A DNA stretch of 64,000 nt, from assembly GCA_963735005.1 (NCBI GenBank), contig CAVTJA010000005.1, positions 186,001 to 250,000 on the forward strand, given 5' to 3'. The position numbers and the translations under genes are program-made. Numbering within the stretch: the first letter of the stretch is position 1; each line of letters starts with the position of its first letter. The notes under the pieces were generated by a model. That model was given only the letters and a program-made list of their open reading frames with translations, did no database searches and was not told the DNA's origin. Of this stretch, positions 1 through 8,853 are shown one piece after another. This DNA comes from WTKG01 sp963735005 (GTDB lineage: Bacteria > Actinomycetota > Actinomycetes > Actinomycetales > Demequinaceae).

Positions 1-2
1 CT

Positions 3-677
3 TTGCTTGTCACAGCTGGCGACTACGGCGACCTGCAGTCCGCGGCTCCGTTCCTCGGGTCTGATTGGGACGACCTGCTGCTTGCACCCCGCGTTCTGGA
101 CCACTACCAGTTCGGCCGAGCGGGCTACAAGCGCACCAAGGTGATCTCGTGGATAGCTTCAGTGCTCTTCTTCGAAGACGGCAACCCGAGTTCACGGTCG
201 ACGTCGAAACAAATCGATGCACTGCTACGACGGATCAAGGAGGATCCTCGAGATCCGCTTCGCGATCCCGACACGATAGTCAGGGCGATGCTGGTGCTCG
301 ATCATGCGCTCGACGCACACGAGGCGATCCCGCCAGAGGTCTGGCACCCCCATTTTAGAAACGCGCAAGGCAAGGGAAAGTGGCAGGAGTTCCAGTTCAT
401 TGCGAGCCTCGTCGCGCTGGCGGTAGCCGATATGGTTTTCGGCGCCGATCGTGACGAGCGGATTGAGCGGGCTTTTTCGGCGATTACCAAGGAATCTAGC
501 AATTGGAAGCGTCCACCGAAGACACAGTCGAAGGCGCAATGGGAGTTCATTGGGCACACCGTCGCAGAATTCCTTTCACTCCTCGAGATCGACGTCACTG
601 ACGCCGATCAGTTGATACGAGACAGATTTGGACACTCAGGGCTGAAAATGCTTGTCGAGGTCCGCGACGAACAATGA
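3..677 (+). CDS. Unrecognised protein upstream of Z1 gene, open at left edge
   Basis: The frame is open to the window edge, so this is probably the C-terminal part of a longer protein; the TTG at position 3 need not be a start. The visible 224 residues look soluble, charged and mostly helical, with no signal peptide or membrane segment. I do not recognise a family. Its stop overlaps the next start (ATGA at 674), so it is translationally coupled to the Z1 ATPase and probably belongs to the same restriction or defence operon. Systems of this kind often carry a GHKL/MORC-type ATPase in this position, but no such motif is visible here. G+C is low: positions 481-540 are 30/60 G+C, against 43/60 at 6301-6360. 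Confidence 0.6.
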   Translation: MLVTAGDYGDLQSAAPFLGSDWDDLLLAPRVLDHYQFGRAGYKRTKVISWIASVLFFEDGNPSSRSTSKQIDALLRRIKEDPRDPLRDPDTIVRAMLVLDHALDAHEAIPPEVWHPHFRNAQGKGKWQEFQFIASLVALAVADMVFGADRDERIERAFSAITKESSNWKRPPKTQSKAQWEFIGHTVAEFLSLLEIDVTDADQLIRDRFGHSGLKMLVEVRDEQ

Positions 678-3459
678 GGGAGCCAGAAGGGCCCGCCGTT
701 GTATCCGAGCGGATCGTCCGCCGAGTATTGGACGACTCGCAACAGACATGGTGGTCTGCATACGCAACCTCGCTCGAAGAAGCGAGTATCGGCCCGACCA
801 GTCGCGAAGTGATTGCGGTTGACGCGGGCTTTATCGTCGATCGAGGCGTATTCGGTGCAGGCCCGCCTGGCGACACCAGGTGGCCTGAAACTCGTGAACG
901 TCGCGGGTTGGTGATGGGAGCTGTTCAGTCCGGCAAGACGGCATCCATGATGGCGGTCACGGCGCTCGCGCTGGATCGCGGTGTTGATGCCGTGGTGCTT
1001 CTTGCTGGCACGAGTACAGCCCTTTGGATGCAGACTTTCGAGCGGCTAGTTGATCAACTCGACCAACTTGAGAATCGCGTCGCGAGGCGCTGCCTGGTAC
1101 CAAATATCCAGTCAATCAGTTCGGGCATCGTGCCCGATGTTGGATCCGGCGCCTATCTCGTCGGCGGCCGATCGTGGCGCGCGCATTGGACAGGCATGTG
1201 CCGCTGATCGCGGTCGCGATGAAGAACTCGGCGCACCTTGAGCAACTCGCAGAAACACTCCACGAAAGGTTCTATGCCCAACTGGAGACCCGTCGGGAAC
1301 CCTTCCATCTCCTGGTGATCGACGATGAAGCGGACGATGCCTCCACGATCGGCGACGGTGTTCGACTCGATCCCTTGCGCGACATCCTGGAGCGGCGCCA
1401 AGTCCCTCGCCGAATAGTTGACCTTTGGGAAGCGCGGGGCGCGCTCGGGGAGACCGCCAAGCCGAATCTCTATGCCACCTACCTCGCGTACACCGCGACG
1501 CCCCAAGCGAACTTCTTGCAGGACCCGAGTCACCCGCTGACGCCGAGGGACTTCGTCGCTAGCCTCCGTACACCAGGCGCCGAAGGCTTCCCGGCGACCC
1601 GGACGCCGTCATATCGCGTGCCTGAGGGACTCGCCGGTTGGTATATGGGTGGCGGAGTCTTCTATGACGGACTTGCCGACGTGCCATTGTGTGTGCCGAC
1701 CGACGGCATGCGTGACGACGAATTGATACCGCACGCACTCCGCGGATTCCTTGTCGCTTCGGCTCTGCGCCTCACCCGGCAACATGGACGCCTCGGCCCG
1801 TCGGCGGCGGCGGCCCGGGCATTTGGGAGTCTCGACGTCGCCAAGACGGCGACGCCAAAGGTGGCATCGATGTTGGTGCACCCTTCGTCGGCGGTCGACC
1901 AACACTTCGTAGCGGCCGCTGAGATCCTTGCTTGGACTCGAGGTGAGTCCTTGGCAGTGGCTCGCGCTGCTCTCGATTTGGGTGACCGGCAGCTCGGGGG
2001 TCGCGGCGTCGAGCAAGACTTAGTCGATAACGAAGCCAAGTGGATCGAATGGCTCGGCGACTACATTCAAGGAGTCGAGATCTGCAACGAACGCTTCCGT
2101 GAGCGCGAGGCAGTCGCCGTACCGTCGCTTGACGATTGGCCGGCGCTGCGAGAAATTGTGCTCGCGGAGATCCTTCCCGCGACACGTGTCGCGATTATCA
2201 ACAGTGACGGATCTGCTGACGAAAGACCGGACTTTTCCTTCCGGGCGGGCGAGAATCGCGCGTGGTTTGCTCCACGCAATCTGTCTACGGTTTTTGTTGC
2301 GGGGAATGTGATGTCCCGTGGAATCACACTTGAAGGTTTGACGACCACTCTGTTCACGCGCTCCGCCGACTCGCCGGTCGCAGACACCCAAATGCAAATG
2401 CAACGGTGGTTCGGCTTTCGAGGCGATATCGTTGATCTTTGCCGCGTGCTGACGTCGTCTGAGCAATTGAGGCTTTTTGAGCAATACCACGAGAACGACG
2501 AGGCGCTGCGAAAAGATGTACTCGCTGCGATGGAGAGCGACTCGGATGTCCTACCGGACATCTCCATTCTCCAGGGCAGGTCGTTTAGGGCCACGGCGAA
2601 GATCCGAGATGTAAGCGGGGTAGCCCTATTCCCCGGCCATCGTCCGTTCTTTCGTCTCATGAACCCTGCTGGGGAAGACGAAGAGAACGCGGCGGCGGTC
2701 GTCGGTGCACTCTCTCACGGTGTGGACGCCGTCGAGCCGGAAAAGGGATTCCGTGGACTACTTCGGAAAGACGACCTGAGTTTGGTCGAGACGGCAGACT
2801 TGCTCGATCGGCTGCGGTATGTCCACTTTGGCCCGGGTCGCGAGGGTGCCGAAGGGAGCAGGTGGGCATCGCTAGCGAATCACATTGGACTTGAGCCTAG
2901 CCACCCGGGAGCGCCGCTTTTCAGAGCCCCGCATGTGCCGGAGAGCCGCGCGGTCGCCGGCTATTCCCCATACGATATTGCCGCGTATCTCCGTGCGTGG
3001 GACGTCGCGTGGGACCGCAGTGTGCCGGGAATGCTCTCGACGGACGAGCCACCTCGCAGGTGGAACCTGAGGGCGCGCGGGGGTGACGCCGGGGGCAAAC
3101 CTCGATTCCGCGTCGGGCTGCGATTCGGCCGCGGGGCGGTCGTCGAGCAGGGGCCGCTGGCACAACTCGACACCACGATTCAATCTATGAAACGCGAGGT
3201 TGACTCTGACAATACGTTGACAGGCACGTGGGGTGCGCGCAACTACGTGGACGGGGTAATTGAAGGAGACGAATACTTCGATCTCAAGGCGAGAGGCGAG
3301 GACCTGGCTTTGGTTCCTTCCGGCGCGCGGAAGCCTGGCAGTCCCGGGCTGCTCCTCTTCTTCCCCGTGGATCGTGGTGATGGTGGAGTGACTTTGGCGT
3401 TTGGCTTGTCAATTCCACTCGGAGGACCTGACCAAGTGATCGCTACTAGGGCACGATAG
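674..3459 (+). CDS. Z1-domain ATPase/endonuclease of a restriction-like system, frameshifted near 1165
   Basis: One gene of about 930 residues read in two frames: 674-1207, then a frame entered around 1160-1173. The first part carries a Walker A, GAVQSGKTAS, at about residues 82-90. The second carries a Walker B, LLVIDDEADD, and a helicase-like late block with VMSRGITLEG and QMQMQRWFGFRG, all typical of the Z1 family. Upstream of the GTG at 1174 the second frame reads RPIVARALDRHVPLIAV, which fits the family, so this GTG is not a real start. The join needs one extra base. Z1 proteins are found beside C5 methyltransferases and PD-(D/E)XK proteins and are thought to translocate on or restrict DNA. 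The next gene begins 4 bp downstream. The break may be inactivation or a sequence error. Confidence 0.8.
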
Positions 3460-3463
3460 GCGC

Positions 3464-4539
3464 ATGGGCACAGCGTCAAAGAAACTCGGCTACGAGGAAT
3501 TGCGTGAGGTCGTGGCCGCGCTTTTCGTCGCATCGAGCTCAGATGCAAGAGACGTGTCGTGGGCGAATCCGGGAGTCGACACTATCGGCCTGGCTAGAGA
3601 CGAGAGCGGACACATTGAGGTCTTTCTGGTTTGCGAACCGATCGCGGCGAGCACCTCAGAGGTTCGCGACAGCCTCGAGTATCAAGCTTGGACTGCAGTG
3701 AAGGCCGAAAGGGCCATTTCAGCAAATCGCTTCCTGCTTCCGAACGCACCCCATTTTGATTCGGTCGCGGCGTTCATCTGCGCGGAACTGCTTGCAAACG
3801 GGGCTAACACGGGGCTCGCCCAGGCGTTTATTCAAACTGAACCTGTCATCGCAATGGCACTTAAGCGTGCGCGGACGGGTAGCGAAGTCGTGCTGGGGCT
3901 CGCCGGAGAACTAGTGGCGATCGAGGCGCTCACACGCGGAGGCGAAGGCGCGCCTGCTGCAAGGGTCGTCCGATCGTGGGCCGGGCCGACCGATCCGCCC
4001 GCGATATTCAGTTGGGGCATGTGGGAATTGAAGTGAAGACTACGACTGGCGCCACTTCGACCCACCACGTCCAGGGGTTCCATCAGGTCGAGTTTGGGCA
4101 TGGCGTGGGCGGTGTCGCTGAGACGCACCTATTCCTCTTTAGTCTCGGGGTTAGGTGGCTGCAGCCGGAACCGGGGGTTGGCGAGACCATCCCAGAGTTG
4201 GTGGAAACGATTCTGGCCCGCCTGCCGCAACCTGACGGGGCTTGGTTTCTCGAGTGCCTCAAACGCTACGGGAACGACGAGGCGACTGGGTACGATCACT
4301 CGGCGCAGAATGGCTCGTCGGCGTTTGCGCGCCCGTTCACGCTGACGTTTAAGCGGTTGTATGACCTACGGGATCCCCAGGTGCGAATCATCCGGCGAAG
4401 CGACGTCGAAGACGCAGTGTTCACGCCGGCCAGTTCCGTTCGGTTCAAGGTGGAATTTCCGGCAAGAATCTCCGGCGACGTGAATCCCGTCGTGGGGCTC
4501 CGAGCGATCGTTGAGGCGATCCTGGGTGCAGCGCGATAG
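3464..4539 (+). CDS. PD-(D/E)XK motif protein (DUF4420-like), frameshifted near 4015
   Basis: The probable nuclease partner of the Z1 ATPase. The first frame (3464-4036) gives an N-terminal region ending VVRSWAGPTDPPAIFSWG. The second frame continues with HVGIEVKTTTGA, which holds the E-x-K half of the PD-(D/E)XK site. The change of frame falls at a run of four G (about 4014-4017) and is in the same direction as the break in the Z1 gene. The joined length, about 357 residues, suits the family. A nuclease is expected from the motif, but the first catalytic acid is less certain. It is transcribed with the Z1 gene and ends 16 bp before the convergent methyltransferase. Confidence 0.78.
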
Positions 4540-4555
4540 ACCGCGAACTGCTGTC

Positions 4556-5956
4556 TCAGCCTGTGTCGCGAGCTTCGCGCAACAGGGGACTTGACTCGGG
4601 GACGTCAAAATCTGGGCAGAGTGAAGCTTCAAGTACCGATGCGACGAGTTCGGGAGGCAAGTCTGCCTGATCGCGTTCGACGTGGGTTCTGAACACGTGC
4701 CATGCAGCGCCGACCGCGACCCCGTTGCCGACCTGCTTGTAGGACAGTGAGTCCGGTTGACTGGCAAATGAAAAATGGTCCGGCAAACCCTGGAGGCGAG
4801 CAGCCTCCGTTGGGGTCAGTCGTCGAGCCCGAGGGCCGAAGATCGACGTCTGGTTGATCGCGACGAGAGCTGGATAGTAGGTTGCGTTCTTTACTCGGAT
4901 CCCGGACGGTCGCAACTGGATGATTCCATCCCATATTGAACGACTCGCCCGGGCTTGCCACTCCAACTTGCGCCGTGAAGGTGGGAACTTGTGAACCCGA
5001 GGATTGGACTTCACCCATTGCCGCACAAGAGCGCGATTCTCGCCGAAGAAGCGTGCGTTCTTGATGAGAATCTCCTGCTTCCAGCGGGGCAGCAGTTCAA
5101 GTTTCTTGCGGTCAAGCGACTCTTCCGGAACGAGATGGTCGAGCCAGATCGGGAATCCAGGCAGCGCCGCAACGCCATCCTCGCGAAGCGCCTGGACTAG
5201 TTCGTCCCAGGTGTCAATCCAGGTTCGCTCGTCGGGCGAGAGCTGGTAGTGCTCCACGTCGTCAATCCGTCGATCATCGTCAAGTATCCAGTCCGCGCGC
5301 CAGTTGTCGGGATGCCAACCTCCGACTGGAAGCCGCAATACGGTTGGGAGCGGCTCGCCGACTTCCTCCAATTCGGACGCGACGCGTTCCGGCCCAATGT
5401 AGGTGCCGACGATGAAGACGCGGTCCCGTATCTGCGGTGTGCCGCCCAACTCGGGCGGCAAGAGATGGGGAGAGAACACAGTTGGTTGGCTGGACACCCG
5501 ATAGCCAAGATCGCGCAACGTCGCGATGATGACGTCCCATTCATGACGATGCCTCGGCCCTGCAATGTTCCGGACGTTTTCGAGAAGGACCACAGACGGC
5601 TTGCGCTCCTCAAGAACGCGCGCGATGTTCCAGAACAGCGTTCCGCGAGCCTCTGCCATCCCACGTTGAGTTCCGGACTTTGAGAACGGTTGGCATGGGA
5701 AACCCGCCGCGAGCACGTCGTGGGCAGGCACTCCGACCTTGCCAGTGGCCGGTGTGGCCAGTGTGATGTCAGTATTGATGAGTTGGTCCTGGCCGCCGGG
5801 GTCAATCCAGTTCCGCGCGTAAACCTCGCGCGCTGCAGAGTCGATCTCGGAGACGTAGGCGCACTGCCCGCCCGCGTGCGAGAGCATCGCATGAAACCCT
5901 CCGATGCCCGCAAACAGGTCGGCGAAAGTGAATCCGTTGGCGTTCGCAACACCCAT
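4556..5956 (-). CDS. dcm: DNA (cytosine-5)-methyltransferase
   Basis: A C5 cytosine methyltransferase of about 466 residues. It has motif I FAGIGGFHAM, motif IV GFPCQPFSKSG with the catalytic Cys, motif VI LLENVRN, motif VIII QIRDRVF, and motifs IX-X RRLTPTEAARLQG and QVGNGVAVG. The long insert between VIII and IX is the target-recognition region; its specificity cannot be read from sequence. I chose the ATG at 5956 (MGVANANGF) over the longer frame from 6040. It lies just before motif I, and TAACTT (plus-strand 5964-5969) sits 7 bases upstream of it, as in a leaderless -10. It converges on the Z1/PD-(D/E)XK genes and should protect host DNA from them. Its frame is intact while both nuclease genes are broken. 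Confidence 0.93.
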   Translation of the reverse strand: MGVANANGFTFADLFAGIGGFHAMLSHAGGQCAYVSEIDSAAREVYARNWIDPGGQDQLINTDITLATPATGKVGVPAHDVLAAGFPCQPFSKSGTQRGMAEARGTLFWNIARVLEERKPSVVLLENVRNIAGPRHRHEWDVIIATLRDLGYRVSSQPTVFSPHLLPPELGGTPQIRDRVFIVGTYIGPERVASELEEVGEPLPTVLRLPVGGWHPDNWRADWILDDDRRIDDVEHYQLSPDERTWIDTWDELVQALREDGVAALPGFPIWLDHLVPEESLDRKKLELLPRWKQEILIKNARFFGENRALVRQWVKSNPRVHKFPPSRRKLEWQARASRSIWDGIIQLRPSGIRVKNATYYPALVAINQTSIFGPRARRLTPTEAARLQGLPDHFSFASQPDSLSYKQVGNGVAVGAAWHVFRTHVERDQADLPPELVASVLEASLCPDFDVPESSPLLREARDTG

Positions 5957-6140
5957 GTAGCCCAAGTTATTGGACACGGCGCTTCGGTACGCGCTACCGC
6001 GCCGCGGCACGTCGAGATTTCTCCTTGCGTCGGTGACCATTTACGCATTCCACACTGGGGTGCTGACATCGCCCGCAGGGCACGGGCACGGACCCGGCGG
6101 TCGTCGGAATGCCTCGCCGGCCGCAGCCGTTGGCCACAAC

Positions 6141-6788
6141 ATGACAACACTTGGAATCATCGGGGCCGGCAAGATCGGCTCCAACGTCGCGGAAGCCGCG
6201 ATCGCAGCTGGATATGACGTGGTGCTATCGAACTCACGCGGGCCCGACACGCTCGCGCCGCTCATCGCGGAGCTTGGCCCCAAGGCAAGCGCCGCCACGC
6301 CAGAGGACGCCGCCGCCGCGGCCGATATCGCCCTGGTGGCGATCCCGCTTGGCAAGATCGCTGCCGTGCCCGTGGAGCCGCTCGCGGGCAAGGTGGTGAT
6401 GGACGCGAACAACTATTACCCCGGCCGCGACGGCCGCATCGCCGCGCTCGACGCGAACGAGTCCACCACGTCGGAGCTGCTGCAGGCCCGGCTGCCAGGC
6501 AGCCACGTGGTCAAGGCGTTCAACAACATCAACGCGCACCAGATCCCCACGGACGGCGCACCCTCCGGCACACCCGAGCGCCGCGCCCTGCCCATCGCCG
6601 GCAACGACGACGCTGCCAAGGCGACCGTTGCGTCGTTCATCCACGCCCTTGGCTACGACGTTGTGGACCTTGGCCCGCTGAGCGAGTCGTGGCGCGTGGA
6701 GCGGGACACGGACGCCTACGGCAAACGCTCCACCGCCGAGGAACTTCGCGCGGCCGCGGCCAAGCAGGTGCGCGTCCAGCAGCGCTAG
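6141..6788 (+). CDS. NADPH-dependent F420 reductase-like oxidoreductase
   Basis: A 215-residue NAD(P)-binding protein of the F420_oxidored family. The N-terminus MTTLGIIGAGKIGSNVAEAA is a Rossmann nucleotide-binding loop, and the later MDANNYYPGRDG and VVKAFNNINAHQI blocks are typical of this family. Family members transfer hydride between NADP and coenzyme F420, or act as related reductases. The substrate is not proven here, but actinobacteria commonly make F420. The ATG at 6141 was chosen because the Rossmann motif begins at residue 4; the 57 extra codons upstream are not protein-like. It overlaps the convergent VanY-MltG gene by 4 bp. Confidence 0.82.
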   Translation: MTTLGIIGAGKIGSNVAEAAIAAGYDVVLSNSRGPDTLAPLIAELGPKASAATPEDAAAAADIALVAIPLGKIAAVPVEPLAGKVVMDANNYYPGRDGRIAALDANESTTSELLQARLPGSHVVKAFNNINAHQIPTDGAPSGTPERRALPIAGNDDAAKATVASFIHALGYDVVDLGPLSESWRVERDTDAYGKRSTAEELRAAAAKQVRVQQR

Positions 6789-8227
6789 TCGGTGGCGCCG
6801 TCTCCGTGCGCGACGAGCCACTGGTGCAGGAGCTCGACGTTCTTCAGGTGTTCGTCGTAGGTGCTGGCGTACCTGATCTCGCCGGTGTCGGGATTGACGG
6901 TGACAAAGAATAGGAAGTCGTGCGCGGCGGGGTGAAGGGCCGCCTGGATGGACGCCGCGCTCGGGGAGCAGATCGGGCCCGGTGGGAGCCCCTTGTGCAG
7001 GTAGGTGTTGTACGGCGAATCGCTTTGCCGCTGCTCCGCAGTGGTCACGAGCGAGTCGGCGATGCCGCTCGCAAACGATACCGTGGAGTTCAACTGGAGC
7101 GCCTTGCCGGCTGCGAGCCGGTTCGCGATCACGCCGGACACGAGCGGTTTGTCCTCGTCGCGCGGGGCCTCCTTCTCCACGAGCGACGCGATCGTAAGCA
7201 CGCGCACCATGTCCTCGGGTTTCACTCCCAGCGCGACCAGGTCGTCGTAGCGCGCGACAGCAGCCTCCGTGAGCGAGAATCCGGGTCCGGAGCCGTCGCT
7301 GGCTGGGTAGGTGCCTGGCGCGATCCAACCCTCGATCGAGTCGCCGAACGCGCCGTCGTACTGACGGTTCAGCTCCGTGAGAACACCCTGCTCGGCTTCG
7401 TCGATCGTTGGCCCGCCGCCGATCCCCTGGGATCGGACCATCGCACGGAAGATATCCCCAAAGGTCGCGCCTGCCGGGATGTCGACTGGCCCAAAAAGAT
7501 CTCCCAACCCGGGCAGGAACTCCCAGTGCCAAGGCGCGGACTTCACTGCGGAATTCCACTCGGGATTGCTCCACCCGAGCGACACCGCGTTCTCGCTCAG
7601 CCATGCGAACGACGCACCTTGATCCTGGCCGTCGCAAAGGTCGATCGCTGCTCCCAAGCCGTGGGGCGACGTGCCCGGCAAGGACGCGTGCTCCTTCGTC
7701 TCGGCGATTTTGGACTGATCGTCAAGCGAGAGGTAGGCCGACGTGACGCACAGGTCCTCGCCAAACTCCGCCTTGTAGTTGTCATTCAGCAGCCACAGGA
7801 ATTGGCCCGCGACACGCTCCACTTGGCTGTGTCCATCCCACAGCGTGCACAGCCTGTCCTCAGGGAATTCACCATTGCGGAACTGAGAGGCCTCCCCGAA
7901 GTTTCCTGCTTCGCACGCGGGCCGGCCTTGCAGGCTTGCGCCGTGGGCGGGCGTCGTGGGGGCCGTGGTCGAGGTTGTCGGTTGTGGCGCGGCCGGGTCC
8001 GCAAGCGGGAACGCGGCGAACGCGGTTAGCCCGATGGCGGTTGCCGCCGCGGCGAACGCCAAGCCGATGCCTGCCGTGCGTACCGTGCGCTGGCGGCCGA
8101 TGTGACTCACAACTGGCGAGACGTCGCTCGCCAATGACGTGGCTGAGTAGCGCTCCTGCCCACGCGCGGAGGCTGCGGACAGGGCGTCGGCGAGCGATGT
8201 GTCGTCGAAGGGCTGGGTGGGAGTCAT
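6785..8227 (-). CDS. Membrane-anchored VanY carboxypeptidase-MltG transglycosylase fusion
   Basis: A 480-residue protein with a cytoplasmic N-terminus (about 1-45), one membrane helix (about 48-70) and a Thr/Pro linker. A D-Ala-D-Ala carboxypeptidase domain follows (about 95-270), with TSPHGLGAAIDLC as the SxHxxGxAxD zinc site and HWEF as the third ligand region. The last part (about 300-480) is an MltG/YceG endolytic transglycosylase, with ASLVEKEAP holding the catalytic Glu and LPPGPICSPS near the end. MltG cuts nascent glycan strands; VanY trims stem peptides. The two activities are normally in separate proteins. The start (ATG 8227) overlaps the stop of the ECF sigma gene (ATGA), which is where an anti-sigma gene usually lies. 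The short cytoplasmic tail could be the sigma-binding part; this is inference. Confidence 0.85.
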   Translation of the reverse strand: MTPTQPFDDTSLADALSAASARGQERYSATSLASDVSPVVSHIGRQRTVRTAGIGLAFAAAATAIGLTAFAAFPLADPAAPQPTTSTTAPTTPAHGASLQGRPACEAGNFGEASQFRNGEFPEDRLCTLWDGHSQVERVAGQFLWLLNDNYKAEFGEDLCVTSAYLSLDDQSKIAETKEHASLPGTSPHGLGAAIDLCDGQDQGASFAWLSENAVSLGWSNPEWNSAVKSAPWHWEFLPGLGDLFGPVDIPAGATFGDIFRAMVRSQGIGGGPTIDEAEQGVLTELNRQYDGAFGDSIEGWIAPGTYPASDGSGPGFSLTEAAVARYDDLVALGVKPEDMVRVLTIASLVEKEAPRDEDKPLVSGVIANRLAAGKALQLNSTVSFASGIADSLVTTAEQRQSDSPYNTYLHKGLPPGPICSPSAASIQAALHPAAHDFLFFVTVNPDTGEIRYASTYDEHLKNVELLHQWLVAHGDGATD

Positions 8228-8781
8228 GACGACTTTCCCTTCATCGGGATGGCGACTACTGATGTTTCGCCGCCGAGGGCATCTTCCATCGACAGGCGCA
8301 GATGCGGGTGGGTGGTGCGGAGTTTGGTGATGGCGTCGGAGACGTAGCGCTTGACCGTGCCCTGCGAGAGTCCAAGCTCGGCGGCGACGTCCGCCACGGA
8401 CATGTCCTCCAGGTAGCGCAGCACAAGGCACGCGCGCTCGCGAGGGGCGAGCGTGAGGACGGCGGCGTGCAGCGCGAGCTGAGTCGCGACCGCGCCCGCG
8501 TGGTCCGCGGCGGCCACCTCGACTTCAACGTCGCGGGTTTGGGGGCGGGCGGCGGCGCGGCGCCGCGAGTCGATGAACGCGGTCGAGATTGCCTTCTTCA
8601 CGTACGCGCGCGCCTGGTCCACGCCCATGGAGGCGCGGCCGCGCGAGAACGTTCGCACCAGGGCGTCGTGCACCAGGTCCTCCGCCGCCTGGCGGTCCCC
8701 GGTGAGCACGTACGCGTACCCGAACAGCGCGGCACCGTGGTCTCTGACGAGCGACTCGACAGTGCGCGCCCACGGCCTCAC
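8224..8781 (-). CDS. ECF RNA polymerase sigma factor, SigE-like family
   Basis: A 185-residue two-domain sigma factor. Region 2 is in LVRDHGAALFGYAYVLTGD and AAEDLVHDALVRTF. Region 4 is a clear helix-turn-helix with APRERACLVLRYLEDMS, VADVAAELGLSQGTVKRY and AITKLR. This is the actinobacterial SigE-type family. It is co-transcribed with, and overlaps, the VanY-MltG gene, suggesting control of cell-wall remodelling. A CAACC/CGTA promoter-like pair at 8807-8835 lies just upstream, in the form expected of ECF autoregulation. The ATG at 8781 is the first start in frame, in suitable position before region 2. Confidence 0.9.
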   Translation of the reverse strand: MRPWARTVESLVRDHGAALFGYAYVLTGDRQAAEDLVHDALVRTFSRGRASMGVDQARAYVKKAISTAFIDSRRRAAARPQTRDVEVEVAAADHAGAVATQLALHAAVLTLAPRERACLVLRYLEDMSVADVAAELGLSQGTVKRYVSDAITKLRTTHPHLRLSMEDALGGETSVVAIPMKGKSS

Positions 8782-8806
8782 AGCAACATCCGATCTGTCA
8801 TGACTG

Positions 8807-8835
8807 CTACTACGCGCGCGGCGCGGATTCGGTTG
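8807..8835 (-). promoter_or_regulatory. Putative ECF-type promoter of the sigma/VanY-MltG operon
   Basis: On the minus strand, CAACC (plus-strand 8831-8835) is followed after 16 bp by CGTAGTAG (8807-8814), about 26 bp before the sigma start. An AAC-type -35 and CGT-type -10 are usual for ECF promoters. A similar pair lies upstream of the sigma gene at 62533. Confidence 0.45.
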
Positions 8836-8853
8836 GGGCGGGGACGGCGTGGC

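Noticed and set aside
1140..1210. Programmed ribosomal frameshifting in the Z1 gene
   Set aside because: No slippery heptamer or following stable hairpin is evident, the neighbouring gene is broken in the same way, and family members are read in one frame.
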